From Brevundimonas sp. SH203 (GTDB lineage: Bacteria > Pseudomonadota > Alphaproteobacteria > Caulobacterales > Caulobacteraceae), in the NCBI RefSeq assembly GCF_002157625.1, contig NZ_BDMM01000002.1, forward strand, positions 1 to 64,000: DNA of 64,000 bases, read 5' to 3'. A program made the translations under genes and the position numbers. The notes beneath the pieces are model-generated. The model saw only the letters and a program-made list of their open reading frames with translations. It was not told where the DNA came from and did not search any database. Below, in pieces: positions 25,704-35,295 of this stretch. Positions within the stretch are counted from its first letter, which is position 1; each line of letters begins with the position of its first letter.

Positions 25704-28046
25704 CTACAGCCGCCCTTTCCTGAACCTCTCCTGTGCCTCGGCCGCCGCTTCTGCGCGCCAGCGTTTCGGCGCCGACTTGTCGACGGCTTCGCCGGCGCCG
25801 GTCAGGGCTTCGTTGGCGAACTCCAGGTCCATCAGCTTCATGCGCTTGATCTCGTCGCGCAGGCGGCCGGCTTCCTCGAACTCCAGATTGGAGGCGGCCT
25901 CGCGCATGCGGCCTTCCAGGTCGCGCAGGGCGGCCTGGAAGTTGGATCCGACGAAGGGTTTGGAGGCTTCGGCCACGCCCGGTTTGGTCAGGCGATCCAT
26001 CTCGCGCGACTCATAGGGGCTGTCCATGATCTCCTTGATGTCGCGCTTGACCGTTTCGGGCGTGATGCCGTGTTCGGCGTTGTAGGCCATCTGCCGTTCG
26101 CGGCGGCGGTCCGTCTCGGCGATGGCGCGCTCCATACTGCCGGTCATGCGGTCGGCGTACAGGATGACGCGGCCGTCCACATTGCGCGCGGCGCGGCCGA
26201 TGGTCTGGATCAATGAGGTCTCCGAGCGCAGGAAGCCCTCCTTGTCCGCATCCAGGATGGCGACCAGGCCGCATTCGGGGATGTCCAGACCCTCGCGCAG
26301 CAGGTTGATGCCGATCAGACAGTCGAAGGTCCCCAGCCGCAGGTCGCGCAGGATCTCGATCCGCTCCAGCGTATCGACGTCGGAGTGCATGTAGCGGACG
26401 CGGATGCCCTGCTCATGCATATATTCGGTCAGGTCCTCGGCCATCTTCTTGGTCAGGGTGGTGACCAGGCTGCGATAGCCCTTGGCCGTCGTCGCCTTGA
26501 CCTCGTCGATGACGTCGTCGACCTGGTTGCGGGTCTTGCCCGACACGGGGCGGATCTCGACCGGCGGGTCGATCAGGCCGGTGGGGCGGATCACCTGCTC
26601 CACGAAGACGCCGCCCGCCTGTTCCATTTCCCACGGGCCGGGGGTGGCTGACACGTGCACCGTCTGGGGGCGCATGGCCTCCCATTCCTCGAACTTCAGC
26701 GGGCGGTTGTCGATGCAGGAGGGCAGGCGGAAGCCGTATTCCGCCAGCGTCGACTTGCGGCGGTAGTCGCCCCGGAACATGCCGTTGATCTGGCCGATGG
26801 TGACGTGGCTCTCGTCCACGAACAGCAGGGCGTTGTCGGGGATGTATTCGAAGAAGGTCGGCGGCGGCTCGCCCGGCGCGCGGCCGGTCAGCCAGCGGGA
26901 ATAGTTTTCGATCCCGGCGCAGCTGCCGGTGGCCTCCATCATCTCCAGATCGAAGCGGGTGCGTTGCTCAAGCCGCTGGGCCTCCAGCAGCTTGCCGTTC
27001 TCGACCATCCAGTCCAGCGTCTCCTTCAACTCGGCCTTGATGCCGGTGGTGGCCTGGTTCAGCGTCGGGCGCGGGGTGACATAGTGGCTGGCGGCATAGA
27101 CGGTGATCTCGGTCAGGTCGGCGGTCTTCTTGCCGGTCAGGGGGTCGAACTCCTGGATCGCCTCCAGCTCGTCCCCGAACAGGCTGATGCGCCAGGCCCG
27201 GTCCTCCAGGTGGACCGGGAAGATTTCGATCACGTCTCCGCGCTTCCTGAACATCCCCCGGTCGAAATGCACGTCGTTGCGCTTGTACTGCAGGGCGATC
27301 AGATCGGCCCGCAGCTTCGCCTCGTCGATCTGGTCCCCGACCTTCAGCGTGAAGGTCATGGCGGTATAGGTCTCCACCGACCCGATGCCGTAGATGCAGC
27401 TGACCGACGCCACGACAATGACATCGTCGCGTTCTAGTATAGCCCGCGTCGCAGAGTGCCGCATCCGGTCGATCTGCTCATTGATCGACGAATCCTTCTC
27501 GATGTAGGTGTCGGTCCGAGGGACGTAAGCTTCGGGCTGGTAGTAGTCGTAGTAGCTGACGAAGTATTCGACTGCGTTGTCGGGGAAGAAGGCCTTGAAC
27601 TCGGAGTAGAGCTGGGCCGCCAGGGTCTTGTTCGGGGCAAGGATCAGGGCCGGGCGCTGGGTCTGTTCGATGACCTTGGCCATGGTGAAGGTCTTGCCCG
27701 AGCCGGTGACGCCCAGCAGCACCTGATCCCGGTCGCCCGCCTGGGCCTGAGCGACCAGTTCGGCGATGGCGGCGGGCTGGTCGCCGGCGGGGGTGTATTT
27801 GGTTTCAAGGCGGAACCGGCCGCCCTTCTTCGTCCCTTCGCGCGAGGGGCGGTGCGGCGTCCAGTCGGCCGGGGCGGCGACCGGCTCCTCCGGCGTCAGG
27901 CGCGGGCCGGCGACTGGGGCGAACATCGGCATCTTGCCCGTATCCCGGATGAAGGCGGCCGACGCCTCCTGAACGCCCGGATTGGGCACGTGGACGGGCT
28001 TGGCCGACTTGGCGGCGGCGGGCTTCGGCGTCGAAGAACGGTTCAT
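25704..28046 (-). CDS. uvrB: Excinuclease ABC subunit B
   Basis: UvrB is the damage-verification helicase of nucleotide excision repair. The 780-residue chain has Walker [11 protein letters not shown], the beta-hairpin region [21 protein letters not shown], and DESH ([13 protein letters not shown]). It also has [21 protein letters not shown] and a C-terminal UVR motif that binds UvrC ([20 protein letters not shown]). It is about 100 residues longer than the E. coli protein: an N-terminal extension of roughly 80 residues, Pro/Ala-rich and probably disordered, plus a short C-terminal tail. Such extensions occur in Caulobacterales. The restriction-modification gene ends 75 bases upstream on the same strand. 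Confidence 0.97.
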   Translation of the reverse strand: MNRSSTPKPAAAKSAKPVHVPNPGVQEASAAFIRDTGKMPMFAPVAGPRLTPEEPVAAPADWTPHRPSREGTKKGGRFRLETKYTPAGDQPAAIAELVAQAQAGDRDQVLLGVTGSGKTFTMAKVIEQTQRPALILAPNKTLAAQLYSEFKAFFPDNAVEYFVSYYDYYQPEAYVPRTDTYIEKDSSINEQIDRMRHSATRAILERDDVIVVASVSCIYGIGSVETYTAMTFTLKVGDQIDEAKLRADLIALQYKRNDVHFDRGMFRKRGDVIEIFPVHLEDRAWRISLFGDELEAIQEFDPLTGKKTADLTEITVYAASHYVTPRPTLNQATTGIKAELKETLDWMVENGKLLEAQRLEQRTRFDLEMMEATGSCAGIENYSRWLTGRAPGEPPPTFFEYIPDNALLFVDESHVTIGQINGMFRGDYRRKSTLAEYGFRLPSCIDNRPLKFEEWEAMRPQTVHVSATPGPWEMEQAGGVFVEQVIRPTGLIDPPVEIRPVSGKTRNQVDDVIDEVKATTAKGYRSLVTTLTKKMAEDLTEYMHEQGIRVRYMHSDVDTLERIEILRDLRLGTFDCLIGINLLREGLDIPECGLVAILDADKEGFLRSETSLIQTIGRAARNVDGRVILYADRMTGSMERAIAETDRRRERQMAYNAEHGITPETVKRDIKEIMDSPYESREMDRLTKPGVAEASKPFVGSNFQAALRDLEGRMREAASNLEFEEAGRLRDEIKRMKLMDLEFANEALTGAGEAVDKSAPKRWRAEAAAEAQERFRKGRL

Positions 28047-28121
28047 GAACAGAACTTAGTGCGCGGGACGGGACGACGCCATAGCGCGCCGCGCCGAAGA
28101 CGGTTGCGGTCAGGGCCTCCG

Positions 28122-31100
28122 TCAGGCGGCGCGCGATGTGATCCAGCGTCCGTCGGGCAGACGCTCCACATGGCCGTAACGATGCAGCGTCGCCAGAACG
28201 CGCGTGATGCGCGGCTCCAGCCGGGCGCCGCCGCTGAACCGCAGGGCGAGTTCGGGCGGGGCGACGGGGCCGAGCGTCTGCAGGGCGGCCTGGATCGCCA
28301 GCGGCTGTTCGTAGCGGTCCCTCGGGAAGGACGGACGGGCGCGTTTCGTCTCGGCGGCGAGCGGAACCAGCGACAGCGAGCGGGTCTGGGCGGCGGCCAG
28401 TCCGCTGCGCGGCTGCTGGTGATCGGGGCGCAGCCAGCGGACACGGCCATTCCGTTCCTCGGCTGCGCGTTCGTGGTTCAGGGCGACCAGATGGGCGACG
28501 ATCTGCGTCTCGGTCAGCGTCTCTGGCCAGCCGTAGGCGTCGAGGGTCAGTCGATCCACGGCGTCATGCAGGTCGCGCAGGATCAGGATCAGGCCGCGCT
28601 GTTTCACCTCTTCGCTCCTGGCGTCGAGCGGGGCGCCGGATCGAACCTGCTCCAGGCAGTTGTAGAGGCCGGTCAGGGTCAGGTCGGGATGGTCGGACAG
28701 GACGGCGCGGCGGTGGGCGTCCAGGGCCTCGCCCGCCTCGCGCAGACGCTGGCGCATGGCCTCGTCGCGGGGCGGGAAGGGGAAAGGATCGAAGCAGCGG
28801 GACTTCACATAGACGGCGTCACGATCATAGACGCCAAGCTTGCCTGCATTGGCCAGATACCAGGCTGCATGTGTTCGAGAACTGAGTATGGCCAGATCGG
28901 CGGCGTCGTCGAGGGCGAAGGCGATCAGCTTGTTGTCAGGCAGGATCTCGGCGTCGAGGAATTGGAAGACCCGATGCTTGGCCGTTTCGACCGTGGCGAT
29001 GTAACGTCGAAGACCTTCGATCGCGGGTCTGAAATCGGACCTCGGCTCTCCAAAGGTCCACCAGTTGTCGCGGTAGCAGGCGCGGCGGTTTGCGTCGCGA
29101 CCGATAAGGACGCCCTTGTCGTCGCGCAGTTCCTTCACCTGTTCGACCACATGCTGATAGGCCTCGGGAAAACGCAGGCGCAGGTCGTCCGCCGACAGGC
29201 CGAAGAAATCCAGCACCCAGGCGTCGCGTGATCGCCCGGTCAGGTCGCGCCCGTTGCGATAGGGGCGGATGTGACGCTCAAGCCCGGGCCGTCTTCCCAG
29301 GCCCAGCAGACGCGCCTGGTCATGGCCGACGATGAAGCCGGAACCGTGCAGCTTGACCCCCGGCGAGCAAAGGCCCGCCGACGCCTTCAGCGCCAGGGCC
29401 TTGGTGACGTCGACGCCGATGGTCAGGTCCGCATTGATGCGGCCGGTGCTGGCGATCAGTTCGATGACGGGCTCGTCCGTATCCAGCGCGGCCTCCGAAA
29501 CCCGCGTCAACACCGTCCCGTCGTGGCGGCCGGCCTGGGCGACGGTCATGGCGATGCGGACGGCGGCGCTGTCGCGGCTGGCCTTGGTCCAGGGGTGGTC
29601 CGGCGCGGCGTGGACCAGGCTGAGCGTGCGAGGGCCGTCGAGCCAGCGCTCGACGGTGCGGCGCTGGAACACCTGGGTGATCGAATTGGTCGTGACGAAG
29701 CCGAAGCGACGCAGCGTCGCCCCCGGCCGCGTCAGGATGTCGGCGGCCTGATCCCACCAGTACATGACCAGATCGGCGCTTTCGTTCATGCGCGGATGCG
29801 CCGCCCACAAGGCCTCGGCATAGCCGGGGTCCAGTCGGGAACGCAGGTCCTTGCCGCCGATGAAGGGCGGGTTGCCGACGATGAATTCCGCCTCCGGCCA
29901 CGTCGCCGGTCGCGGATTGGGCCGCAGTTGAACCGGCGCGCCGTCGCGGTCGCCGGTCGTCACCGCCGGGGCGCCGTCCCAGTCCAGGGCGGCGTCGGTG
30001 CATCGGATGTTGCCGTGCGCCCTCAATATGGGTTCGGACGGATGGCCCGTGCGGTTGCGGTAGTGCTGTTGCAGGAAGCCGATCCACAGGACGACGTCGG
30101 CGATGGCGGCCGCACGCGGATTCAGCTCCAGGCCCAGGAACTGACGCGGGTCCACAGTGTCCAGGCCCAGCGTGTCCGACTGGCCCAGGTCCAGCAGCGT
30201 CTGCAGGACCTCGCCCTCCAGCTTCTTCATCTGTTCCAGCGCGACATAGAGAAAGTTGCCCGTGCCGCAGGCCGGGTCCAGCACGCGCGTCCTGCACAGG
30301 GTTTCGTGGAAGGTCTTGACCAGCCGCACGGCGCCGCGCGCATCGCCCTCGTCGCAGGCCATTTCGACGCTCTGCTGAACCTGCGACCAGTCGGCGCGCA
30401 GCACCTCCATCACCGTCAGTTCGACCATATGTTCGACGAAGCGGCGCGGCGTGTAATGGGCGCCCAGCCGGCGGCGTTCGGTCGGTTCCAGCGCGTGTTC
30501 CAGCAGACTGCCGAAGATGGCCGGCTCCACATCCTTCCAGTTCTTGGAGGCGGCCAGGATCAGACGACGGATCTCGGGCGCGCCGAGGGGAAAGGCGCAC
30601 GCCTCCGCGAACAGCTTGCCGTTGATGTGGGGCAGATAGTCGCCGAAGCCCGAATGGAACCTTCTGGATCGATCCGGCTGATCGAAGCGGGTCCACATAT
30701 CCTCCATCATCGGGGCGAAACGTGCGGGAAAGCGGACGCAGTCCTCCAGCATCTCGACCAGCCTCGGCTTGGGGATCAGATCGACGTCGGCGATGAAGAT
30801 GGTGAAGATGCAGCGCATCAGGAAATGCGCCGCGTCTTGGGCCGAGACGCCCTGCTGCTCCAGTCGCCGCGAGATGACGCTCAGTTCGTCGGCGATCTCT
30901 CGGGTGACGACGGCCGCGATCCGCGCGGGGTCCAGGCTGTGCGGGTCCGTCCAGATCGCGCGCAGCCTGTCCTGGATTTCCGGCCGGGCCAGATCGGCGT
31001 GGCTGAACCGATGGCCCACGCGGTCGGGAAAGGGGGCGTAGCCTCGACCCGTGCCCGAAAAATCCGCCCAGACCTCGAAAGAATGCGCCACGTCGCAGAT

Positions 31101-31514
31101 GATGACGAACGGCGGGGCGACGTGATCGGCCGGCAGCATGGAGACATAGGCGAAGGCCTGGGCGCGCGCATTGCGGATCAGGGTGTCCCAGCCGGGGCCG
31201 TGCGACGACGGCGCCGGAGCGGGCGCGTCCCCGAACGGCAACAGCTTCGATGTGCCGGACAGGCGCGACTGTTTCGCCTCCATCACGAAGCAGCCCCGTT
31301 TGTAGAGATCGATGCGTTTGGGCTGGCCCGTATGGAAGCAAGGACGCACGGCGCGCTCGAACACATAGTCGTTGTGCAGCGTGGTCGCGCCGGCCGGATC
31401 GGGCGGCGGCAGGCCCAGCGCCCGCAGCAGTCCCAGAATATAGGGCGCCATATTGGCGCGTTCGGCGCCGCCTTCGGTGTCCGCCCAGAACGCAATGAAG
31501 CTCTCGATGTCCAT
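28122..31514 (-). CDS. Single-chain restriction-modification enzyme, MmeI-like (type IIL)
   Basis: The 1130-residue protein appears to combine endonuclease, adenine methyltransferase and target recognition in one chain. An N-terminal nuclease motif D-x9-E-x-K is exact (Asp69, Glu79, Lys81 in RIDLYKRGCFVMEAK). A helical spacer (about 150-400) precedes the N6-adenine methyltransferase with motif I DPACGTG (413-419) and motif IV NPPF (548-551). The recognition region (about 700-960) contains CFDPFPFP. About 100 C-terminal residues look like a winged helix. Motif order and GNPPFIGGKDLR match MmeI-type enzymes. ATG 31514 has GGTGGGGG upstream; GTG 31550 is less likely. The recognition sequence cannot be read from the protein. 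Confidence 0.88.
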   Translation of the reverse strand: MDIESFIAFWADTEGGAERANMAPYILGLLRALGLPPPDPAGATTLHNDYVFERAVRPCFHTGQPKRIDLYKRGCFVMEAKQSRLSGTSKLLPFGDAPAPAPSSHGPGWDTLIRNARAQAFAYVSMLPADHVAPPFVIICDVAHSFEVWADFSGTGRGYAPFPDRVGHRFSHADLARPEIQDRLRAIWTDPHSLDPARIAAVVTREIADELSVISRRLEQQGVSAQDAAHFLMRCIFTIFIADVDLIPKPRLVEMLEDCVRFPARFAPMMEDMWTRFDQPDRSRRFHSGFGDYLPHINGKLFAEACAFPLGAPEIRRLILAASKNWKDVEPAIFGSLLEHALEPTERRRLGAHYTPRRFVEHMVELTVMEVLRADWSQVQQSVEMACDEGDARGAVRLVKTFHETLCRTRVLDPACGTGNFLYVALEQMKKLEGEVLQTLLDLGQSDTLGLDTVDPRQFLGLELNPRAAAIADVVLWIGFLQQHYRNRTGHPSEPILRAHGNIRCTDAALDWDGAPAVTTGDRDGAPVQLRPNPRPATWPEAEFIVGNPPFIGGKDLRSRLDPGYAEALWAAHPRMNESADLVMYWWDQAADILTRPGATLRRFGFVTTNSITQVFQRRTVERWLDGPRTLSLVHAAPDHPWTKASRDSAAVRIAMTVAQAGRHDGTVLTRVSEAALDTDEPVIELIASTGRINADLTIGVDVTKALALKASAGLCSPGVKLHGSGFIVGHDQARLLGLGRRPGLERHIRPYRNGRDLTGRSRDAWVLDFFGLSADDLRLRFPEAYQHVVEQVKELRDDKGVLIGRDANRRACYRDNWWTFGEPRSDFRPAIEGLRRYIATVETAKHRVFQFLDAEILPDNKLIAFALDDAADLAILSSRTHAAWYLANAGKLGVYDRDAVYVKSRCFDPFPFPPRDEAMRQRLREAGEALDAHRRAVLSDHPDLTLTGLYNCLEQVRSGAPLDARSEEVKQRGLILILRDLHDAVDRLTLDAYGWPETLTETQIVAHLVALNHERAAEERNGRVRWLRPDHQQPRSGLAAAQTRSLSLVPLAAETKRARPSFPRDRYEQPLAIQAALQTLGPVAPPELALRFSGGARLEPRITRVLATLHRYGHVERLPDGRWITSRAA

Positions 31515-31595
31515 GCAGCCCCCACCGCGTATGAAGGCGCAATAACACACGTATAAATTGTATTTGCAAATCGTTCGGGCAGGGCGTCGTCACCC

Positions 31596-31640
31596 TTGAC
31601 ACCCTCGTACAGTATGTCGCATACACTGTGTATCACACAC
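31596..31640 (+). promoter_or_regulatory. Candidate promoter and PadR operator
   Basis: TTGACA at 31596-31601 is a good -35; a -10 such as CATACA or TACACT lies near 31620-31627. Overlapping it is the dyad GTATG-TCG-CATAC (31612-31624) inside ACAGTATG...CATACACTGT, and TGTATCACACAC follows. PadR proteins bind short AT-containing dyads of this kind, so autorepression is likely. Confidence 0.5.
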
Positions 31641-31664
31641 TATGCGGCGCACGGAGTTTTGGCG

Positions 31665-32027
31665 TTGAGCGAGACCGAAGAGGCGCTGCTGTTCGAGAGC
31701 CTGCGGCTGGAGTTGCGGCGAGGGTCGTTGATCCTGGCCGTGTTGGCCAGTCTGAAGCGCGAGCAGTACGGCTATTCGCTGCGGGTCGCCCTGGGCGAGG
31801 CGGGGGTCGAGATGGAGGAAAGCACCCTCTATCCCCTGCTGCGTCGGCTGGAGAGCCAGGGCCTGCTGGACAGCGAATGGCGCGAGGAGGAACGGCGCAA
31901 GAAGCGCTTCTATCGCCTGTCGCCGAGGGGCGAGGTGATGCTGGCGCGGCTGGCGGCGGAATGGCGCGGCCTGTCGGCCTCGCTGGAGACAATGCTGTCG
32001 AAGACGGATTTGAAGGAGGGAGCGTGA
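31665..32027 (+). CDS. PadR-family transcriptional regulator
   Basis: From TTG 31665 (GGAG eight bases upstream) the product has 120 residues with the PadR winged helix: RRGSLILAVLASLKREQYGYSLR, then EESTLYPLLRRLESQGLLDSEW and RRKKRFYRLSPRGEVMLARL. No ATG in frame gives a sensible start. The stop overlaps the ATG of the HAAS-type membrane protein by one base (TGATG). PadR-HAAS pairs are a known arrangement in which the repressor controls the membrane gene; the signal is unknown. Confidence 0.88.
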   Translation: MSETEEALLFESLRLELRRGSLILAVLASLKREQYGYSLRVALGEAGVEMEESTLYPLLRRLESQGLLDSEWREEERRKKRFYRLSPRGEVMLARLAAEWRGLSASLETMLSKTDLKEGA

Positions 32028-33157
32028 TGGACCTGGTGGAACGCTATCTGAACGCCGTGGCGGCGCAACTGCCCAAGGCCGTTCGCGAGGACATCGTGGC
32101 GGAGTTGCGCGACGAGATCATGGGCCGGCTGGAGGCGCTGGAGGCCCGGCTGGGTCGCGCGCCGACCGACGACGAGGTCGAGGCCCTGCTACGCGAGGTG
32201 GGGCATCCGCTGAGCGTGGCGGCCCGCTATCGTCCGGGGCCGCAGGCGCTGATCGGGCCGACGCTCTATCCGTGGTGGCTGTTTGGGGCCAAGGTCGGTC
32301 TGACGGTCATGGCCGCCGTCACCCTGGTCGGGCTGGCGGTGCGGGTTCTGGTCGGCGACGTCTATGTGGGGCAGGCCGTCGGCCAGGCCTTCGCCAGCCT
32401 GTTCAGCGGCGCCGTCACCGTGATCGGCCTTTTGACGCTCGCCGGTTTCATTCTGGAGCGGCAGGACAGGAAGCCCGACTTCATCGCCAACTGGCGGGTC
32501 AAGGATCTGGGCGTGTTCGAACTGGGCGCCGACTTTGACCCGGAAGGTTGGACCCGCGAACGGATCGCCAGGGGGGAATGGTTCAGCCGGGGGCGCGAGC
32601 GTCCGTCGAAATCGGGCGGCGAGGTCCGCAAGGGCGCCCAGATGTCCCCCGTCGCCCGTGCCGTGGCCAGCGCCATCGGCTGGTCGGTGCTGCTGCTGTG
32701 GTGGACGGGTCTGCTTCAGATCCGGCCGATCCAGCCCGAGGAATGGGCCGGCGTCGTGGACGGCGTGAACTATGGCCGGATTCTGGGTGAGATGTTCGCC
32801 GCCGCCTACTGGCCCGTCGTTCTGTTCGCCGTGTGCCGGATCGGTTTCGACCTGCTGCGCGCGATCTCGGGCGGGAACGTGCGTCTGACGGCGGCGGGCG
32901 ACATCCTGTTCGGCATGGCCGCCGCCTGGGGCGTGCTGTGGATCTGGTTCTGGTCGACCCTGTCCCCGGTGATCTGGGTCGGCACGGCGACGGAATTCTA
33001 CGACAGGGTGCGGCTGCTGTTCGAGCGCGAGGATCACGTCGGCGGCCTGGCGACCATATTGATGGTGGTCGTGGTCTGGGCTTTCGCGGTCGAGGTCGCG
33101 CGTATCGTCCGGGCGGCGGCGCGTCTGATCGTCGGCAGGGAGACGAAGGCCGCTTGA
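32027..33157 (+). CDS. HAAS-domain membrane protein, partner of PadR
   Basis: This 376-residue protein begins with the HAAS (DUF1700-like) cytoplasmic domain: LVERYLNAVAAQLPKAVRED, IVAELRDEIMGRLEALEARL and a GRAPTDDEVEALLREVGHPLSVAARY segment. Six or seven transmembrane helices follow (about 75-100, 110-135, 215-235, 255-280, 290-320, 345-365). It may act as an anti-regulator or sensor for PadR, as proposed for HAAS proteins. AAGGAGGG upstream and coupling to padR support ATG 32027. Confidence 0.85.
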   Translation: MDLVERYLNAVAAQLPKAVREDIVAELRDEIMGRLEALEARLGRAPTDDEVEALLREVGHPLSVAARYRPGPQALIGPTLYPWWLFGAKVGLTVMAAVTLVGLAVRVLVGDVYVGQAVGQAFASLFSGAVTVIGLLTLAGFILERQDRKPDFIANWRVKDLGVFELGADFDPEGWTRERIARGEWFSRGRERPSKSGGEVRKGAQMSPVARAVASAIGWSVLLLWWTGLLQIRPIQPEEWAGVVDGVNYGRILGEMFAAAYWPVVLFAVCRIGFDLLRAISGGNVRLTAAGDILFGMAAAWGVLWIWFWSTLSPVIWVGTATEFYDRVRLLFEREDHVGGLATILMVVVVWAFAVEVARIVRAAARLIVGRETKAA

Positions 33158-33196
33158 CGGCGTGTAACCTATAGGTGATATGTAACCTCAAGGTGA
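33154..33196 (+). promoter_or_regulatory. Promoter with two tandem operator-like repeats
   Basis: TGTAACCTATAGGTGA (33163-33178) is repeated as TGTAACCTCAAGGTGA (33181-33196), 18 bases apart. Each copy is centred on a near or perfect palindrome (ACCTATAGGT; ACCTCAAGGT). TTGACG (33154-33159) is a possible -35, putting the repeats over the spacer and -10. It is an excellent candidate for binding by the XRE repressor encoded two genes downstream. Confidence 0.6.
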
Positions 33197-33211
33197 CTTG
33201 AGGAGGTTTCG

Positions 33212-33913
33212 ATGTCCATCGACGAAAGCAAGGGCGTTCGGCAGGTCAGGGCGCAGCGACGCCGGTGCTGGCTCACCGGCATCGCCATGACCGGCCTCGG
33301 CCTGATCGGACTGGCCGGCGGCACGGCCTACGCCGTCCTCAACGGCGTCGAGGGCGACCGGGCGACGATCGCTGGCGTGTTCGCGGGCATGGGCTTCGGC
33401 TTCGTCATCCTGGGCGCGATCATGGCCTTCTGGGGCCGGCCGGGCCGTCCCATCGATCCGGCGTCGAGCGGCGAAGGCGCCCAGCGGGCACAGTTGCAGA
33501 GCGCGCGGACGCGGCAGCTGGTGATCTTTCCGGTCGTGATGCTGCTGTTCATGATCCAGGCCCAGACCGCCATGCAGCGGGTTCTGGGCGGCGACCACAA
33601 TCCGGGGGCCTATGTGCAGATTCTGCTGCCGGTCCTGTACGGTTGGGTGATCCCGCTGATCGTCATGGGCTGGGACATGCGCACGCGACAGAACCGGCGC
33701 CTGATGGACGACGAGCTGACCGAACTCATGCGGTCCAGGTCGATGATCCTGGCCTTCGTCGTGCTGATGGGCGGGATCACCGTGGCGCTGGGCCTGGGAT
33801 TGTGGCGGGCCGACTATGGGGTGATGGCGTTGCCCTATGTGCTGGCGCTGGGCGGCGCCTCGGCGGGCTTGCGCTTCGCCTGGCTGGACCGCGAGGCCGG
33901 CCGCGATGGGTGA
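33212..33913 (+). CDS. Polytopic membrane protein in an operon with an XRE regulator
   Basis: The 233-residue protein has six predicted membrane helices in three pairs: about 22-43 and 53-73, then 103-121 and 132-152, then 178-196 and 203-223. Its loops are short, with a basic N-terminus (RQVRAQRRR). GAGGAGG precedes ATG 33212. It overlaps the XRE gene by eight bases. I do not recognise a specific family; small membrane protein plus XRE repressor pairs of this kind are common in bacteria and are generally uncharacterised. Confidence 0.82.
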   Translation: MSIDESKGVRQVRAQRRRCWLTGIAMTGLGLIGLAGGTAYAVLNGVEGDRATIAGVFAGMGFGFVILGAIMAFWGRPGRPIDPASSGEGAQRAQLQSARTRQLVIFPVVMLLFMIQAQTAMQRVLGGDHNPGAYVQILLPVLYGWVIPLIVMGWDMRTRQNRRLMDDELTELMRSRSMILAFVVLMGGITVALGLGLWRADYGVMALPYVLALGGASAGLRFAWLDREAGRDG

Positions 33914-34115
33914 TCCGCGCCTGGGGTCGCGGTTGAAGGACGTCCGCACCGCCGCCGGCCTGACGCAACAGGCGTTGGCCGACAAGACGGGGGTGTCGCG
34001 CAAGACCATCAATACGGTCGAGAACGGCGTCTTCATTCCCTCCACCCTGTTGGCTCTGGAGCTGGCGCGGGCGCTGGAGACGACGGTGGAGGCGCTGTTC
34101 TTCCTGAACGACTGA
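33906..34115 (+). CDS. XRE-family HTH transcriptional regulator (69 aa)
   Basis: This compact Cro/CI-type repressor consists almost only of the HTH: LGSRLKDVRTAAGLTQQALADKTGVSRKTINTVENG, then FIPSTLLALELARALETTVEALFFL. It overlaps the upstream membrane-protein gene, so the two are made together. The tandem dyads before that gene are the likely operator. This class (YgzD-like) lacks a ligand domain. Confidence 0.9.
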   Translation: MGDPRLGSRLKDVRTAAGLTQQALADKTGVSRKTINTVENGVFIPSTLLALELARALETTVEALFFLND

Positions 34116-34173
34116 TCCGATCCATGTCCGAAAACCGCGAGACAGGGCGGGGCCGGGCGGGCATCCTGCCTTC

Positions 34174-35295
34174 ATGGATACGGCTCTGGATCAGGACGCC
34201 TGTTGGCGGGCGGTGGTGGCGCGGGACGCCCGTTTCGACGGGCGGTTCTTCACCGGCGTCGTCTCGACCGGCATCTACTGCCGTCCGGTCTGCCCGGCGC
34301 GCACGCCCAATCGGGAAAACGTGGAGTTTCACCGCACGGCGGCGGCGGCCGAGGCGGCGGGTCTTCGGGCCTGTCTGCGCTGCCGGCCCGAGACGGCGCC
34401 CGACTTCGCCGGCTGGCGGGGCGAGACCCCGCGCGGCGGCGCCTGGCGTGGAACCGCCAATACGGTCAGCCGGGCGCTGGCCCTGATCGAAGCGGGCGCG
34501 CTGGACACGGGCGATACGGAGGCGCTGGCCGCGCGCCTTGGCCTGGGCGAACGCCAGCTGCGACGCCTATTTCGCCAGCACCTGGGCGCCGCCCCGGTCA
34601 GCGTGGCACAGACCCGGCGCGTGCTTCTGGCCAAACAGCTGATCCACGAGACCGATCTGCCCATGTCCGACGTGGCCTTGGCGGCGGGCTTCGGCAGCGT
34701 GCGCCGCTTCAACGAGACGTTTCAGGCCCTGTATGGACGGGCGCCCTCGGACCTGCGGCGCCGCAAGGGCGACGGCCCGGCCGGGGGCGAACCCGGCGGG
34801 ACGATCAGGATCGGCCTGAGCTATCGTCCGCCCTACGACTGGCTCGCGATGATGCACGCGCTGGCGACGCGCGGCGCGACGGACGAAGCGGTGGCGGACG
34901 GCGCCTGGACGCGACGGCTGCGCGCGGCGACGGATGGCGCGGACGGGTCGGTCACGGTGCGCCCGGCCGGCGAGGGCAGGGCGGAACTCCATGTGCGGAT
35001 CGGCGACCTGAAGGCCCTGCCGGGCGTGCTGGCCCGCGTGCGGCGGGTGTTCGACCTCGCCGCCGATCCCGAGGCCATTGCGCGCGACCTGTCGGCCGAT
35101 CCTCGCCTCAAGACGGCCTTGGAGGCGCGGCCGGGGCTGAGGCCCGCCGGCGACTGGATCGACATGGGCGAAGACGCCCCCAGCGACCGGTTGACGACGA
35201 CCGACGCCGCCCTTCTGGCGCGCGCGGAACACTGGCGGCCGTGGCGGGCCTACGGCGCCCTCTATTGGACCCTGAGCGAAGGACTGGCGACATGA
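34174..35295 (+). CDS. Ada-type zinc/AraC regulator fused to AlkA N-terminal domain, glycosylase core missing
   Basis: The 373-residue protein has the Ada metal-binding domain (Cys36, Cys40, Cys67, Cys70; Cys36 is the expected methyl-phosphotriester acceptor). An AraC-type HTH follows (about 95-195, SDVALAAGFGSVRRFNETFQALYGRAPSDLR), then an AlkA N-terminal domain (about 207-305). In the usual fusion an HhH-GPD glycosylase of about 110-170 residues follows. Here the chain jumps from RPGLRPAG to a short stretch ending EHWRPWRAYGALYW, the normal C-terminus, without the HhH hairpin or catalytic Asp. It probably senses alkylation but cannot excise bases. The stop overlaps the methyltransferase start. 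Confidence 0.87.
   Translation: MDTALDQDACWRAVVARDARFDGRFFTGVVSTGIYCRPVCPARTPNRENVEFHRTAAAAEAAGLRACLRCRPETAPDFAGWRGETPRGGAWRGTANTVSRALALIEAGALDTGDTEALAARLGLGERQLRRLFRQHLGAAPVSVAQTRRVLLAKQLIHETDLPMSDVALAAGFGSVRRFNETFQALYGRAPSDLRRRKGDGPAGGEPGGTIRIGLSYRPPYDWLAMMHALATRGATDEAVADGAWTRRLRAATDGADGSVTVRPAGEGRAELHVRIGDLKALPGVLARVRRVFDLAADPEAIARDLSADPRLKTALEARPGLRPAGDWIDMGEDAPSDRLTTTDAALLARAEHWRPWRAYGALYWTLSEGLAT

Noticed and set aside
29271..31556. Long open frame on the plus strand opposite the restriction-modification gene
   Set aside because: It is the shadow of a GC-rich coding strand; no signal peptide, domain or ribosome site, while the minus strand has full enzyme motifs.
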